DNA of 64,000 nucleotides from Gp1-AA133 sp963850425 (GTDB taxonomy: Bacteria; Acidobacteriota; Terriglobia; Terriglobales; Acidobacteriaceae), in assembly GCA_963850425.1 (NCBI GenBank), contig CAWKLF010000001.1, positions 1,550,001-1,614,000 on the forward strand, in the 5' to 3' direction. Shown here piece after piece: positions 35,752-45,103 of this stretch (position 1 is its first letter; each line of letters begins with the position of its first letter). The notes under the pieces were generated by a model. That model did no database searches and was not told where the DNA came from. It saw only the letters and a program-made list of their open reading frames with translations. Made by a program: the position numbers and the translations under genes.

Positions 35752-37065
35752 TCAAGGCTCTGCTGAAGGCGTCTCTTCCTCAGGTATCTCCGTTTGCTCT
35801 GGCCCTAACCCATCCACTGTCTTCATCCCCCGCAACACTAGTAAAAGCGGCCGCAGTTTCTTCTCCGACTTAACCGTGGGAGATAACTTCGCGTAGTAAC
35901 CAAGAATGTGCTGTTGAAGGTCGACAGGAATAGGTTCCCCAGGTTTTGAAGTGAGCCGTTCCAGCAGCCGCGCATAAGCCTGGTCGGCCCGCGGATAATC
36001 CCGCAGCTTCACCCGGTCTCCAGTATCAAGGTCAATATTGCTGAGCCCCAGAATCGGATCCGTCCCCAGCCGCCGCAGCAGTCTCCGAAACTCGTCCACC
36101 GTATGGTTGACGCTTTGCAGGTACCAACCCTGCGTCTGCTGAGTCGGAATCGCAATCGCCAGGTCCGAGGCCGCCCCAATCTTCGGTACAAGAAAAACCA
36201 CGACTGCCAAAAGATGCGCCTTGAATCCCGGCCCCGGATTTTTGTGATTCCATTTCCGCTCGAAATTCGCGCGCGCAACCTGATCAATAAATTTCTGATA
36301 TACCCCGTCATCTGCAGGAGCAGGGAAATCATTTCCATGTAACACCACCTCCGCCTCGGCAAACGAAGGAATAAAGCTGCGCACCGCCGTCCGATAGCTC
36401 CGCAGTGCCGGACGCGCCCGCCCCAGCACCTCGTGGATGTTAAATCCGTAGGTGTTCATGAAAGCCTGGGCCAGAAACTTCCGCGGCACCCGCAAACCGA
36501 TAAATTTCAGATACGACGGCGGCGCAAAATCCGCATTCCTGAGTTCGTTCACGTCAAACGCGAATTCTGTTCGAATGTGACCATGCGGGCTCTGGTCGTA
36601 CGTGACAATCGGCCCATACTTCCGGTGCAACTTGGGAAATGCCAGCGAGGTGGCCGGATTGATTGCCTCCGAATGCCCGATTGAATCTCCCAGGTAGTGC
36701 GACAAGGCTCCAATCGCAAATGCATACTCATCCATCGTCTGCGCATTCCGAAACAACCAGGCCACAAAGTCGCCCGAGCGCACATAGTGCGTAAGGTCGC
36801 TGAAGAATTTCTTGCCGAATGGGTAATACCCCATGTCCTGGATCGTGCAGCCCCCATACGCGTAAGCATGCGCCACGCGAAGTTGCTCTTCGGTCGCCCC
36901 CGGAAATCGCGCCAGCAGCAAGGGCCGGATCGTGTCGTTCCAGGCCAGGTCAATCAGTTCTTCATGCGTAAGGACCGAGTACGCGCCTGCATTGGATGTA
37001 CACAGCGTTAGCCCTAGAACTAAAACCACCACGCAACCTGGCAATCTCCTCAAGTCTCGCGCCAA
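35752..37065 (-). CDS. Zinc-dependent phospholipase C-like protein
   Basis: This exported protein (about 437 residues from the TTG at 37065) has a signal peptide (RLPGCVVVLVLGLTLCTSNA) and a zinc-dependent phospholipase C/S1-P1-like helical domain. Metal ligands are likely in SVLTHEELIDLAW, IGALSHYLGDSIGHSEA and DQSPHGHIRTEF. It probably hydrolyses phospholipids or related esters. The frame is open to an ATG at 37239, but the extra 58 residues are Arg/Cys-rich with no homology. AGGA about 9 bp before the TTG supports the shorter form. Confidence 0.75.
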   Translation of the reverse strand: MARDLRRLPGCVVVLVLGLTLCTSNAGAYSVLTHEELIDLAWNDTIRPLLLARFPGATEEQLRVAHAYAYGGCTIQDMGYYPFGKKFFSDLTHYVRSGDFVAWLFRNAQTMDEYAFAIGALSHYLGDSIGHSEAINPATSLAFPKLHRKYGPIVTYDQSPHGHIRTEFAFDVNELRNADFAPPSYLKFIGLRVPRKFLAQAFMNTYGFNIHEVLGRARPALRSYRTAVRSFIPSFAEAEVVLHGNDFPAPADDGVYQKFIDQVARANFERKWNHKNPGPGFKAHLLAVVVFLVPKIGAASDLAIAIPTQQTQGWYLQSVNHTVDEFRRLLRRLGTDPILGLSNIDLDTGDRVKLRDYPRADQAYARLLERLTSKPGEPIPVDLQQHILGYYAKLSPTVKSEKKLRPLLLVLRGMKTVDGLGPEQTEIPEEETPSAEP

Positions 37066-37437
37066 TGGATTTTTTCCTCGACCGAAAAGCCGTAGCGGTT
37101 TTGCCCGCGGTACCACCCGGTTACTCGAAATGAAGCGCAGTTCACCGAATCCGAATCCCCGAGATAATACGCGACGTCCCGTGCATCGACCGGACGGTTG
37201 CCTGTGTACGATGCAGAAAAAGCAATGAATTTCAGACAAGATTTCTGTCCCCGGGTTTGTCCCCTCAAACCATCTCGACCCTGTGCAGGCGCGCGTGCCC
37301 CATGTTTGCGCGATCTGTACGCAAATGTAATTCCACAGACCTGCCCCTGTTGGGATTCGAAAAGCTCAAGAACTCACAGAAGTCGGACCGGTTGTTCCCT
37401 GGATCAAGTCAAACGAGTTGGATTCTCGGCTGAGGAC

Positions 37438-37466
37438 AAAAAAGCCCCGCTCTCCCGAGCGGGGCT
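37438..37466 (-). terminator. rpoD: Rho-independent terminator of rpoD
   Basis: AGCCCCGCTC and GAGCGGGGCT form a perfect 10-bp stem with a 4-nt loop, followed on the minus strand by TTTTTT. It lies 38 bp after the rpoD stop codon. It would also work on the plus strand, with TTTT after the stem. Confidence 0.88.
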
Positions 37467-37503
37467 TTTGCTTTCCTGACAGCTGAAATCTGAGAGCTGA
37501 CAG

Positions 37504-39198
<1,695 letters not shown>

Positions 39199-39529
39199 GA
39201 AAGATTTTCCTCAGAGCGCCGCTAGAGGCGCGTACTGCTTTCTTCTAGTGGTGGGAACGTGGGAGTGCCGGGGGCACAAACTTTCAGATTATAGCAGACA
39301 AGCGACATCCCTGCCCATCCGGCAGTCTGGGTAGAACCCGGTTCGCTTTCCCTGCGCAAATTTGCAAGCCGCCTCATATTTAGATGCGTAAACCCCTGCG
39401 TCTGGTCCATTTTGTGCGGCTTTCTCAAGGGCTTGCCCGATTCCTTTCTGCCAGCAACGGGGCGCGACTGCAGTAAGACGCTCCCCGACGCTATCCGGTT
39501 TGGCGCAAAATTCCCGGAAGACGGAATTT
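39199..39529. other. Intergenic region dnaG-rpoD
   Basis: This 331-bp spacer holds the rpoD promoter at 39288-39296. A minus-strand frame (39289-39633) overlapping the dnaG end has no known domain and is probably chance. Nothing else is clear. Confidence 0.5.
39288..39296 (-). promoter_or_regulatory. Extended -10 promoter of rpoD
   Basis: On the minus strand TGCTATAAT is a perfect TGnTATAAT extended -10 element; no good -35 is visible, which extended -10 promoters tolerate. Transcription would start about 80 bp before the rpoD TTG. Confidence 0.65.
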
Positions 39530-41545
39530 TCAGGCAGGCCGCCGATGGCTGGGGGATTGTTCGTCGGCCAGGCCAGGGTCGCGCAGGGCGTGTTTGAGCC
39601 GGACTTTTTCCTGCAAAAGCGCCTGCATCTCAACCGGATCTTTTCGCCCGGCAGACTCCAGTTGGCGCTGAACGTCGTCTAAACGACGCCGCAGATGAAT
39701 GCGCCGCAACGCGCGCACCGCTCCCTCCAAGCGCTCGGCCGTGAGTTCTTCATCCTCTTTTAACAGGATGCTTGCCAGCCGCCTGCGGTCGGCTTCGGAA
39801 AACGGCAAGTCCATCAGGTCGCTGACTTCGAGCGCGCCGCCGAGCAGGGTATCGACCAGCGACTCGGTGGCCAGCCCTTCTTGCAGCCGCTCGCTCTCGA
39901 TCGCGAAGCGCGCTTGCCGCGCCGGATCGAATTCCTCCTCGGCTCCATCGCGCGCCGATAGACGTTCCTGCCCCGCCTGCATCTCGTGCGCCGACGCCAA
40001 GGCGCGAATCAGAATCCGCTCCGCATCCGTAATCTGCGCCTCGACTGGCGCCTTCACCGAAGCGGCTGATCGGCTGGCCGCCACATGCTTCAATTCCTGC
40101 CGGAGCACGGCGGAATCAATCCCCAGCTTCTGCGCGATCTCATGCGCCAGTTCGTCGCGCACGATGCGGCTGGGCACCCGCTGAATATGCGGGAGCAGAT
40201 GATTGATCGCCTTCACTTTGCCTTCGGGCGTGCGCACTGGGAACTGGGTGCGGGCCCGCTCGATCAGATAGTCAAAGTAGCGCTGCGAGTGGCGCAATGC
40301 CTCGGCATAGGCGTCCTTGCCCTGCCGGCGAATAAAGAGGTCAGGATCGAATCCATGCTCCAGCCGCAGCACCTTGACCTGAAACTCCTCTTCCACAAGC
40401 AGTCCCAGGGTGCGATCGGTGGCGCGCGCGCCCGCCGTATCGGGATCGAAATTCACAACCACGTTCTTGCTGAATCGCGCCAGCAACTTCGCCTGCAGTT
40501 CGGTGAACGCGGTCCCCGAACTGGCAATCACGTTCTGAAATCCCGCGGCAAACACGGAAATGCAGTCCATCTGGCCCTCGACCAGGATGGCGTAGTCCAG
40601 CTTGCGGATGGCCTCCCTGGCATGGTCCAGATTGAACAGCACACGCGATTTCGAGTAGATGGCGGTCTCGGGCGAATTGAGATACTTCGGCCCAGCCTTC
40701 TCGTCGGTAGAAAGCGTGCGCCCGGTGAAGGCGATGATACGCCCGGAGTCATTGGCGATGGGGAACATGATGCGGTTGCGGAATTTGGAGTAGAAGGCGG
40801 AGAGCTTGGGGGCTTCGAGCTGCGAGCTACGAGTTGCGAGCGTGCTGCCAGCTTTTGGCTCTTGGCTCTTAGCTCTTAGCTCGGTCCCATCGCCTCCGGC
40901 GTCCATGCCCCCACCCTGTTTGTCCTGCTTTTGCTCTTGCTGACGACCGGCGACGGACGACTGACGACCACCCTCCTCTTTCCACGAAAACAACCCGCTC
41001 TCGCGCAGCACCTCTTCATCAAACTCCCGCCGCAGCGCGTCACGGAGGAGAAAGCCGGAGTCGGGGGCGTATCCGATGCGGAAGCGCGCCACCGTGTCCT
41101 CATCCAGCCCGCGTCCCGCGAGGTATGCCCGCGCGCCGGCCCCCTCTGGACGCTTCCAATAATCCTGAAAAAATGCGCATGCCCGTTCGTGGACATCGAG
41201 CAGCGCCATGCGCAGCCGGGCCTCGCGCGCCTCCTGCGGGCTTGAGAACTCGACCTTCGGCATGGCCACGCCCAGCTTCTGCGCAATCAGCCGCACCGAT
41301 TCCGGAAACGTAATGTTCTCGACCTTCTGGACGAACGAGAACACGTCCCCTGAGACACCGCATCCGAAGCAATGAAAGAATTGCCGGGTGGCATGCACGG
41401 AAAACGAGGGCGTCTTCTCGTTGTGAAACGGACAGAGCCCCGAATAATTTTGAGCGCCCGCCTTCTTGAGCTTGACGTAGTCGCCCACCACGCGAACGAT
41501 GTCGGCCTGCTGCTTAAGCGCGTCTTTGAAGTCGGAAGCGGGCAT
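39530..41545 (-). CDS. dnaG: DNA primase DnaG
   Basis: DnaG makes RNA primers at the replication fork. The 671-residue protein has the CHC2 zinc ribbon (CPFHNEKTPSF, FHCFGCGVSGD), the polymerase core (FRNRIMFPIANDSGRIIAF), the Toprim motifs (AILVEGQMDC, VVNFDPDTAGARATDR) and a C-terminal helicase-binding domain. Residues about 190-245 form an unusual polar insert rich in Gly, Gln and Ser between two core segments, encoded by repeat-like DNA at 40811-40975. I chose ATG 41545 (MPASDFKDAL); the open frame to 41689 has no homology. Confidence 0.97.
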   Translation of the reverse strand: MPASDFKDALKQQADIVRVVGDYVKLKKAGAQNYSGLCPFHNEKTPSFSVHATRQFFHCFGCGVSGDVFSFVQKVENITFPESVRLIAQKLGVAMPKVEFSSPQEAREARLRMALLDVHERACAFFQDYWKRPEGAGARAYLAGRGLDEDTVARFRIGYAPDSGFLLRDALRREFDEEVLRESGLFSWKEEGGRQSSVAGRQQEQKQDKQGGGMDAGGDGTELRAKSQEPKAGSTLATRSSQLEAPKLSAFYSKFRNRIMFPIANDSGRIIAFTGRTLSTDEKAGPKYLNSPETAIYSKSRVLFNLDHAREAIRKLDYAILVEGQMDCISVFAAGFQNVIASSGTAFTELQAKLLARFSKNVVVNFDPDTAGARATDRTLGLLVEEEFQVKVLRLEHGFDPDLFIRRQGKDAYAEALRHSQRYFDYLIERARTQFPVRTPEGKVKAINHLLPHIQRVPSRIVRDELAHEIAQKLGIDSAVLRQELKHVAASRSAASVKAPVEAQITDAERILIRALASAHEMQAGQERLSARDGAEEEFDPARQARFAIESERLQEGLATESLVDTLLGGALEVSDLMDLPFSEADRRRLASILLKEDEELTAERLEGAVRALRRIHLRRRLDDVQRQLESAGRKDPVEMQALLQEKVRLKHALRDPGLADEQSPSHRRPA
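40811..40975. repeat. Repeat-derived insertion inside dnaG
   Basis: Two kinds of word repeat lie within the coding frame: GAGCTGCGAGCTACGAGTTG/GCTCTTGGCTCTTAGCTCTT (about 40816-40882) and TGACGACCGGCGACGGACGA followed by CTGACGACC (about 40940-40970). The first is like the AGCTC-word repeats seen between genes. The frame is kept. Confidence 0.65.
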
Positions 41546-41631
41546 GGGATGTCGGGATGAAGATTCTATTTTGGAGCACGACGCAGAAGAAGGGAAATGG
41601 CCAGATGGTGGTGCGGGAGTTTCGGAAAAGC

Positions 41632-41640
41632 TGTGGATAA
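41632..41640 (-). promoter_or_regulatory. Perfect DnaA box upstream of dnaG
   Basis: TGTGGATAA here is the complement of the DnaA consensus TTATCCACA, 87 bp before the dnaG ATG. It could allow DnaA to tune primase and sigma-factor transcription. A single 9-mer can occur by chance. Confidence 0.45.
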
Positions 41641-41716
41641 GCAGGGATATAGGTGGAGGGGATAGGAAAACAAGTGGAGTGTGGTTCACCGGGAGATCTC
41701 AGTGACGACACCCTGA

Positions 41717-41760
41717 GCCCAGGTTAGCGTCCCAAAGAACGGACGCGAACCTGGGGCACC
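41717..41760. repeat. Hairpin repeat CCCAGGTTAGCG, copy 1
   Basis: CCCAGGTTAGCGTCC pairs with GGACGCGAACCTGGG (14 of 15) around a short loop and is followed by GCACC. A second copy is at 50897-50939, with base changes that keep the stem paired. Confidence 0.75.
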
Positions 41761-41893
41761 CGGCTCATTCTCACTGTTGCCGCTAAATCGCACCAACAAC
41801 CCTCCGCCGACCGACCCCTTAGGGGATTTTGGTGTAATCGCCTTGATTTCACCAGTCAACCATTTCGTCGTGGTGGTTGAGGGGAGGGAACAT

Positions 41894-42064
41894 TCACCGA
41901 GTGTTGCGGTGCTTGATCGTTCTTTCTAGCAGCACGAAGGCGCCACTTATCACTGCGATCCCTATCGCCATCTGCCAAGACCCCATGTGTTCAGCCATGA
42001 ACAGCCATACCACAATGGCCGAAATGAAGGCCACCCACCACCCGATTTTGAGAAAGGTCGACAT
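41894..42064 (-). CDS. Small two-helix membrane protein (56 aa)
   Basis: From ATG 42064 the 56-residue product begins MSTFLKIGWWVAFISAIVVW and has two hydrophobic helices (about 6-22 and 29-46), ending with a basic tail (ERTIKHRNTR). No family is recognised. The open frame extends to 42115 without a better start, and no strong ribosome binding site is seen. The hydrophobic pattern makes a real inner-membrane peptide plausible. Confidence 0.45.
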   Translation of the reverse strand: MSTFLKIGWWVAFISAIVVWLFMAEHMGSWQMAIGIAVISGAFVLLERTIKHRNTR

Positions 42065-42253
42065 GCTGTTAGCCCTGCGAAGTTTACACCTTGAAACACC
42101 CCACGGTGCCACCACAAGCGGTGTTACAGGTTGATGAGTTTAATCGCCTGTGGGTGTTGAAAAAGTCACTGAGAATGGCACGTGAGATTTAGCGAAAGCA
42201 TGTTAGAAGTGCGCATGCGGCGCTGGATCTCAATCTTGGGAGGCCTGCTGATC

Positions 42254-42475
42254 ATGATGGGGCAACACGATCGCTCGGAGGCGTTGTTTTACTACTTCCG
42301 TCTGGAAGATCAGGTTCCCGATAACCATCTGCTGCGGCTGATCGACAAACACATCAGCTTTGAGTCGCTTCGACGAAAAAAGCCAGGTGCCCCATCTTTG
42401 CGGCATCAGTCCGCACAGTGGGAACCACGGCCCATCCAGCTTGGAATTTTTTCAGAGTCGGACAGACACGACTAG
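42254..42475 (+). pseudogene. Truncated IS1182-type transposase, N-terminal remnant
   Basis: The reading frame from ATG 42254 begins MMGQHDRSEALFYYFRLEDQ and continues through PDNHLLRLIDKHISF. That is the typical start of IS1182/IS5-related transposases, normally about 450 residues long. After about residue 37 similarity is lost (FESLRRKKPGAPSLRHQ) and the frame stops at 42475. The catalytic DDE residues are missing, so it is a dead fragment. No terminal inverted repeats were identified. Confidence 0.7.
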
Positions 42476-42717
42476 AGCCGTTTCACCCAGATCCGGTCCG
42501 GATGGGCCGGGTGAGAATCTTCCACGCAGGTTTCGAACGCAGGGAGGTGCGCCGCCTGCTGCGTCACGGAGGGTGCGCCGCCGAACGCCCGCGAATACAG
42601 CCGATAGGACACCTCGCAGGCGTGGCACCGGAACGTGTACCCCGGCGCAAAGCCTCCACTCACCAGATCCTCATAGGCTGAACCTTCTACCACGCGAGCC
42701 GCAATCATTTCCTGCAT
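42472..42717 (-). CDS. Small hypothetical protein with a CxxC motif
   Basis: From ATG 42717 (GGAG 6 bp upstream) the 81-residue product begins MQEMIAARVVEGSAYEDLVS. It contains one CHAC pair (YTFRCHACEVSYRL) that could form half of a zinc site and ends in a polar tail with DRIWVKRL. Its stop codon overlaps the transposase remnant on the other strand by 4 bp. No family is recognised; it may be a small metal-binding protein. Confidence 0.5.
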   Translation of the reverse strand: MQEMIAARVVEGSAYEDLVSGGFAPGYTFRCHACEVSYRLYSRAFGGAPSVTQQAAHLPAFETCVEDSHPAHPDRIWVKRL

Positions 42718-43010
42718 TCCGCTCTCCGACCCTCTGGAAGAGATTTTACCTGCCAGAAGACGAGGAATGGTACGGATCCGGCGTTCCATGCATCCGGATA
42801 ATTACGGTTATGCTGAGAGGAGAAAGTCCACCGTTGCTTCGACGGAAATTTCCTGGCGACTTACCGGGGCTTTGGTAGATAGTCGACTGCTTCGGGTCCT
42901 TTACGATTATCCGGCACAACCCACCCGCCTTCGTCCCTTCTTCTCCACAACCGGAGCCTGGCGATGCTAATATTCGAAACCGTCTTCGGCCAAGACAGTG
43001 AAGGCCACAT

Positions 43011-43541
43011 ATGGCAAGCGCACCCATCTTGAAAGACCGGCTGGCGGCCCGCATCGCGCTGGTCGAACGGCATATTGGTCTGGAAAATTCGCATGACCTC
43101 GAAGGCGTGCTCGCGACCTTCGGCGATGTGGCGCGCTACGACGACGAGCCCTGGTCCGAGCACTACGAAGGCCACGACGGGGTACGCGACTTCTACACGC
43201 AACTGATGAGCGCGCTGCCGGATCTGGAAATCGCGGTGCAGCGCCAGCATGTCAGTGACCAGGCGATCGTGGTGGAAGTCATGATTCGCGGCACGCATCT
43301 CGGCGGATGGCGCGGACTTCCCGCCACCGGACGCCGCGTGGAGTTTCCCCTCTGCGGCGTGTACACGTTCGACGCCCAGGATCGTCTGGCCGGGGAAAAG
43401 ATCTACTACGACCGAGGCACGGTTCTGAGGCAACTGGGCGTCTTTCACGAACCGCGAAGCGTGCTCGGACAAATCGCAATTCTAGCTACCCATCCTGCCA
43501 CCATCGCGCGTGCGTTGGCGCGAAAGATTCTGCGCGGGTAG
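43011..43541 (+). CDS. SnoaL-like (NTF2-fold) protein
   Basis: This 176-residue protein fits the SnoaL-like polyketide-cyclase/steroid-isomerase fold: a helix with IALVERHIGLENSHDLEGVL, then DVARYDDEPWSEHYEGHDGV and a beta sheet ending FDAQDRLAGEKIYYDRGTVL. Such small cone-shaped domains bind diverse hydrophobic ligands or act as cyclases or hydrolases. Function cannot be assigned. The gene appears monocistronic. Confidence 0.8.
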   Translation: MASAPILKDRLAARIALVERHIGLENSHDLEGVLATFGDVARYDDEPWSEHYEGHDGVRDFYTQLMSALPDLEIAVQRQHVSDQAIVVEVMIRGTHLGGWRGLPATGRRVEFPLCGVYTFDAQDRLAGEKIYYDRGTVLRQLGVFHEPRSVLGQIAILATHPATIARALARKILRG

Positions 43542-43801
43542 CTCGGAATCTCCGCCCAAGCAAAGCTTGGACGGGGCACCCTCATCGATATCCTGGGCGG
43601 ATCCGACTCGGGATTGTTATCAGGGCGGCGCGCCCCTGAATGCGCACGCCAATCCGAGGTTCGCACCTACACGTTAGTCACCACTTGCACTGGTTACTTC
43701 AGGCATTCTCGGGTGTAACGGACGGGCAATTGTGGCGCCATCGTCATGCACGTACTGTGTGGCTAAGCAGTATCGCCGCTTCAGCGCAGTACGGAGGATT
43801 G

Positions 43802-44443
43802 ATGAGCGCCACTCGGAAGTTTGCACTATTTCTATTTGCAGTATGCCTGCTGGCCGGACAGGCATTCGCTAATACTGTCTCTCTGAGATTTGTAAACGTA
43901 GGCCCAGGCAATGTCGCGCCCACCGGGTATTACGCCTATCCCTACAATTTCTCAATCAACGGCAGCAGCACGCTGACGCCTATGATGTGCGACGCCTTCA
44001 ACAACCACATCACGTTTGGCGAGAGCTGGAGCGCGAACGCGCACAGCCTTCTGCAAGGCGGCATGTTCGGGACCAGCGGCCAGGCAATACTCGACTACAA
44101 GGCTGCCGGACTGATCTTCCTGGGCGTGTTCAACGGAACCATCAATGCAGCGCTCGGAAACTCCGCAGTATGGGAACTGTTCAGCGGACAAAACAACGGC
44201 AGCAGCGAGGCCGCTGTGCAGGCGATCATGGCCCAGTACCTCGGCCTGGCCTCGAGCGCCCCGAACAGCGCGTTCAAAGGCTTGAAGGTTTACACCGCGA
44301 TCGGCGCGCGGCCGGGATACGGACCGCAAGAGTTCATCGGCTACACGCCCTGCTCGGCAGTGCCTGAGCCGGGAACGCTGAGCCTGCTGGCCACGGGATT
44401 GTTCGGCATGGCGGGCTTGGCACGCCGGAAGCTGCGCGCGTAA
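43802..44443 (+). CDS. PEP-CTERM sorting-domain exported protein
   Basis: This 213-residue protein has a signal peptide (about 1-23, ending AGQAFA) and a C-terminal PEP-CTERM tail: VPEPGTLSLLATGLFGMAGL followed by ARRKLRA (PEP motif, hydrophobic helix, basic end). Exosortase cuts such tails and anchors or releases the protein into exopolysaccharide. No exosortase gene is in the window. GGAGG lies 5 bp before ATG 43802. The body is Gly/Asn/Ala-rich with no known domain. A terminator follows at 44510-44537. Confidence 0.9.
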   Translation: MSATRKFALFLFAVCLLAGQAFANTVSLRFVNVGPGNVAPTGYYAYPYNFSINGSSTLTPMMCDAFNNHITFGESWSANAHSLLQGGMFGTSGQAILDYKAAGLIFLGVFNGTINAALGNSAVWELFSGQNNGSSEAAVQAIMAQYLGLASSAPNSAFKGLKVYTAIGARPGYGPQEFIGYTPCSAVPEPGTLSLLATGLFGMAGLARRKLRA

Positions 44444-44746
44444 CTTCGCCGGCGGCTGCTTTGGCGTTTGTTGCAGTTCGGCTCGTAAATACCAATCCGA
44501 CGAACGATGGGGCTCGCGCTCGAGGCGAGCCCTTTTCTGGGTTCAATGTTGCACGCAGGTTTTTCCTTTCAGCTTCCATGCCGCAGGCGTCAGGTATTCC
44601 TGCCCTAACTATTCTTAATTGTCTCCCTCCTATTCGGCCCATGCGTAGAGACTTGGAGCGTTCTAGGGCGGTTGCTGTATTCCGCCTGGCGGGGCCGGCG
44701 CGGTAGGCTCATTGTTGCAATACAATCCAGGGGTACGACGTACGCT
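44444..44746. other. Intergenic region after the PEP-CTERM gene
   Basis: This 303-bp spacer holds the terminator at 44510-44537. The rest (44538-44746) should contain the promoter of the coiled-coil gene, but no clear box is visible. Confidence 0.45.
44510..44537 (+). terminator. Rho-independent terminator of the PEP-CTERM gene
   Basis: GGGCTCGC and GCGAGCCC form an 8-bp stem with a 7-nt loop, followed by TTTTC, 67 bp past the stop codon. Confidence 0.8.
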
Positions 44747-45094
44747 ATGTTAACCAAGCAAGTGGAGAAGACTGTGAAAAACATCCACGATGTGTTGAAG
44801 CATAAGGAAACAGAGTGCGCCCGGTTGCGTCACGAGATCGAAGCGCTACGAGTCGTGATCCCGCTCATGGACGAGAAAGCTTCGATCGATCGAACCCCGG
44901 CAATTGATGAGCGTAGCGCCGAAAGGATGTCCGTGCTGAATCAGCGGACCGAAGAACTCGAATCCCCGATGCGGCCTGCTGAGGAACACGAAGCGCGCCC
45001 GGGCGAAGCGGCTACTGAGATCGATGTCGACCGGAAAGGTCCGTTGTCGGCCAGCCTCAACGAAGGCAGTTGGTGGAAGCGGCACAGTCGCTGA
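44747..45094 (+). CDS. Hypothetical coiled-coil protein
   Basis: From ATG 44747 the 115-residue product begins MLTKQVEKTVKNIHDVLKHK and forms a predicted coiled coil (about 1-45, heptads with Leu/Val), followed by a charged, disordered tail rich in Glu. It resembles small acidobacterial hypothetical proteins of unknown role. It is convergent with mutS2, whose stop lies 10 bp away. No strong ribosome binding site is seen, and the open frame extends to 44672. Confidence 0.6.
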   Translation: MLTKQVEKTVKNIHDVLKHKETECARLRHEIEALRVVIPLMDEKASIDRTPAIDERSAERMSVLNQRTEELESPMRPAEEHEARPGEAATEIDVDRKGPLSASLNEGSWWKRHSR

Positions 45095-45103
45095 TTGACC
45101 CGT

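Larger units (their letters stand above)
41546..41893. other. Upstream region of dnaG
   Basis: This 348-bp spacer contains a perfect DnaA box (41632-41640), a 44-bp hairpin repeat (41717-41760) and otherwise no gene. The promoter of dnaG must lie here, but I see no clear -35/-10 pair. Confidence 0.5.

Noticed and set aside
39289..39633. 114-codon minus-strand frame at the end of dnaG
   Set aside because: Overlaps the dnaG C-terminus by about 100 bp in another frame, contains the rpoD promoter, and shows no known domain.
42790..42850. GAGGAGAAAGTCCACC, similar to the RNase P RNA start
   Set aside because: No matching downstream ACAGAA or P4 strand and too little space before the gene at 43011.
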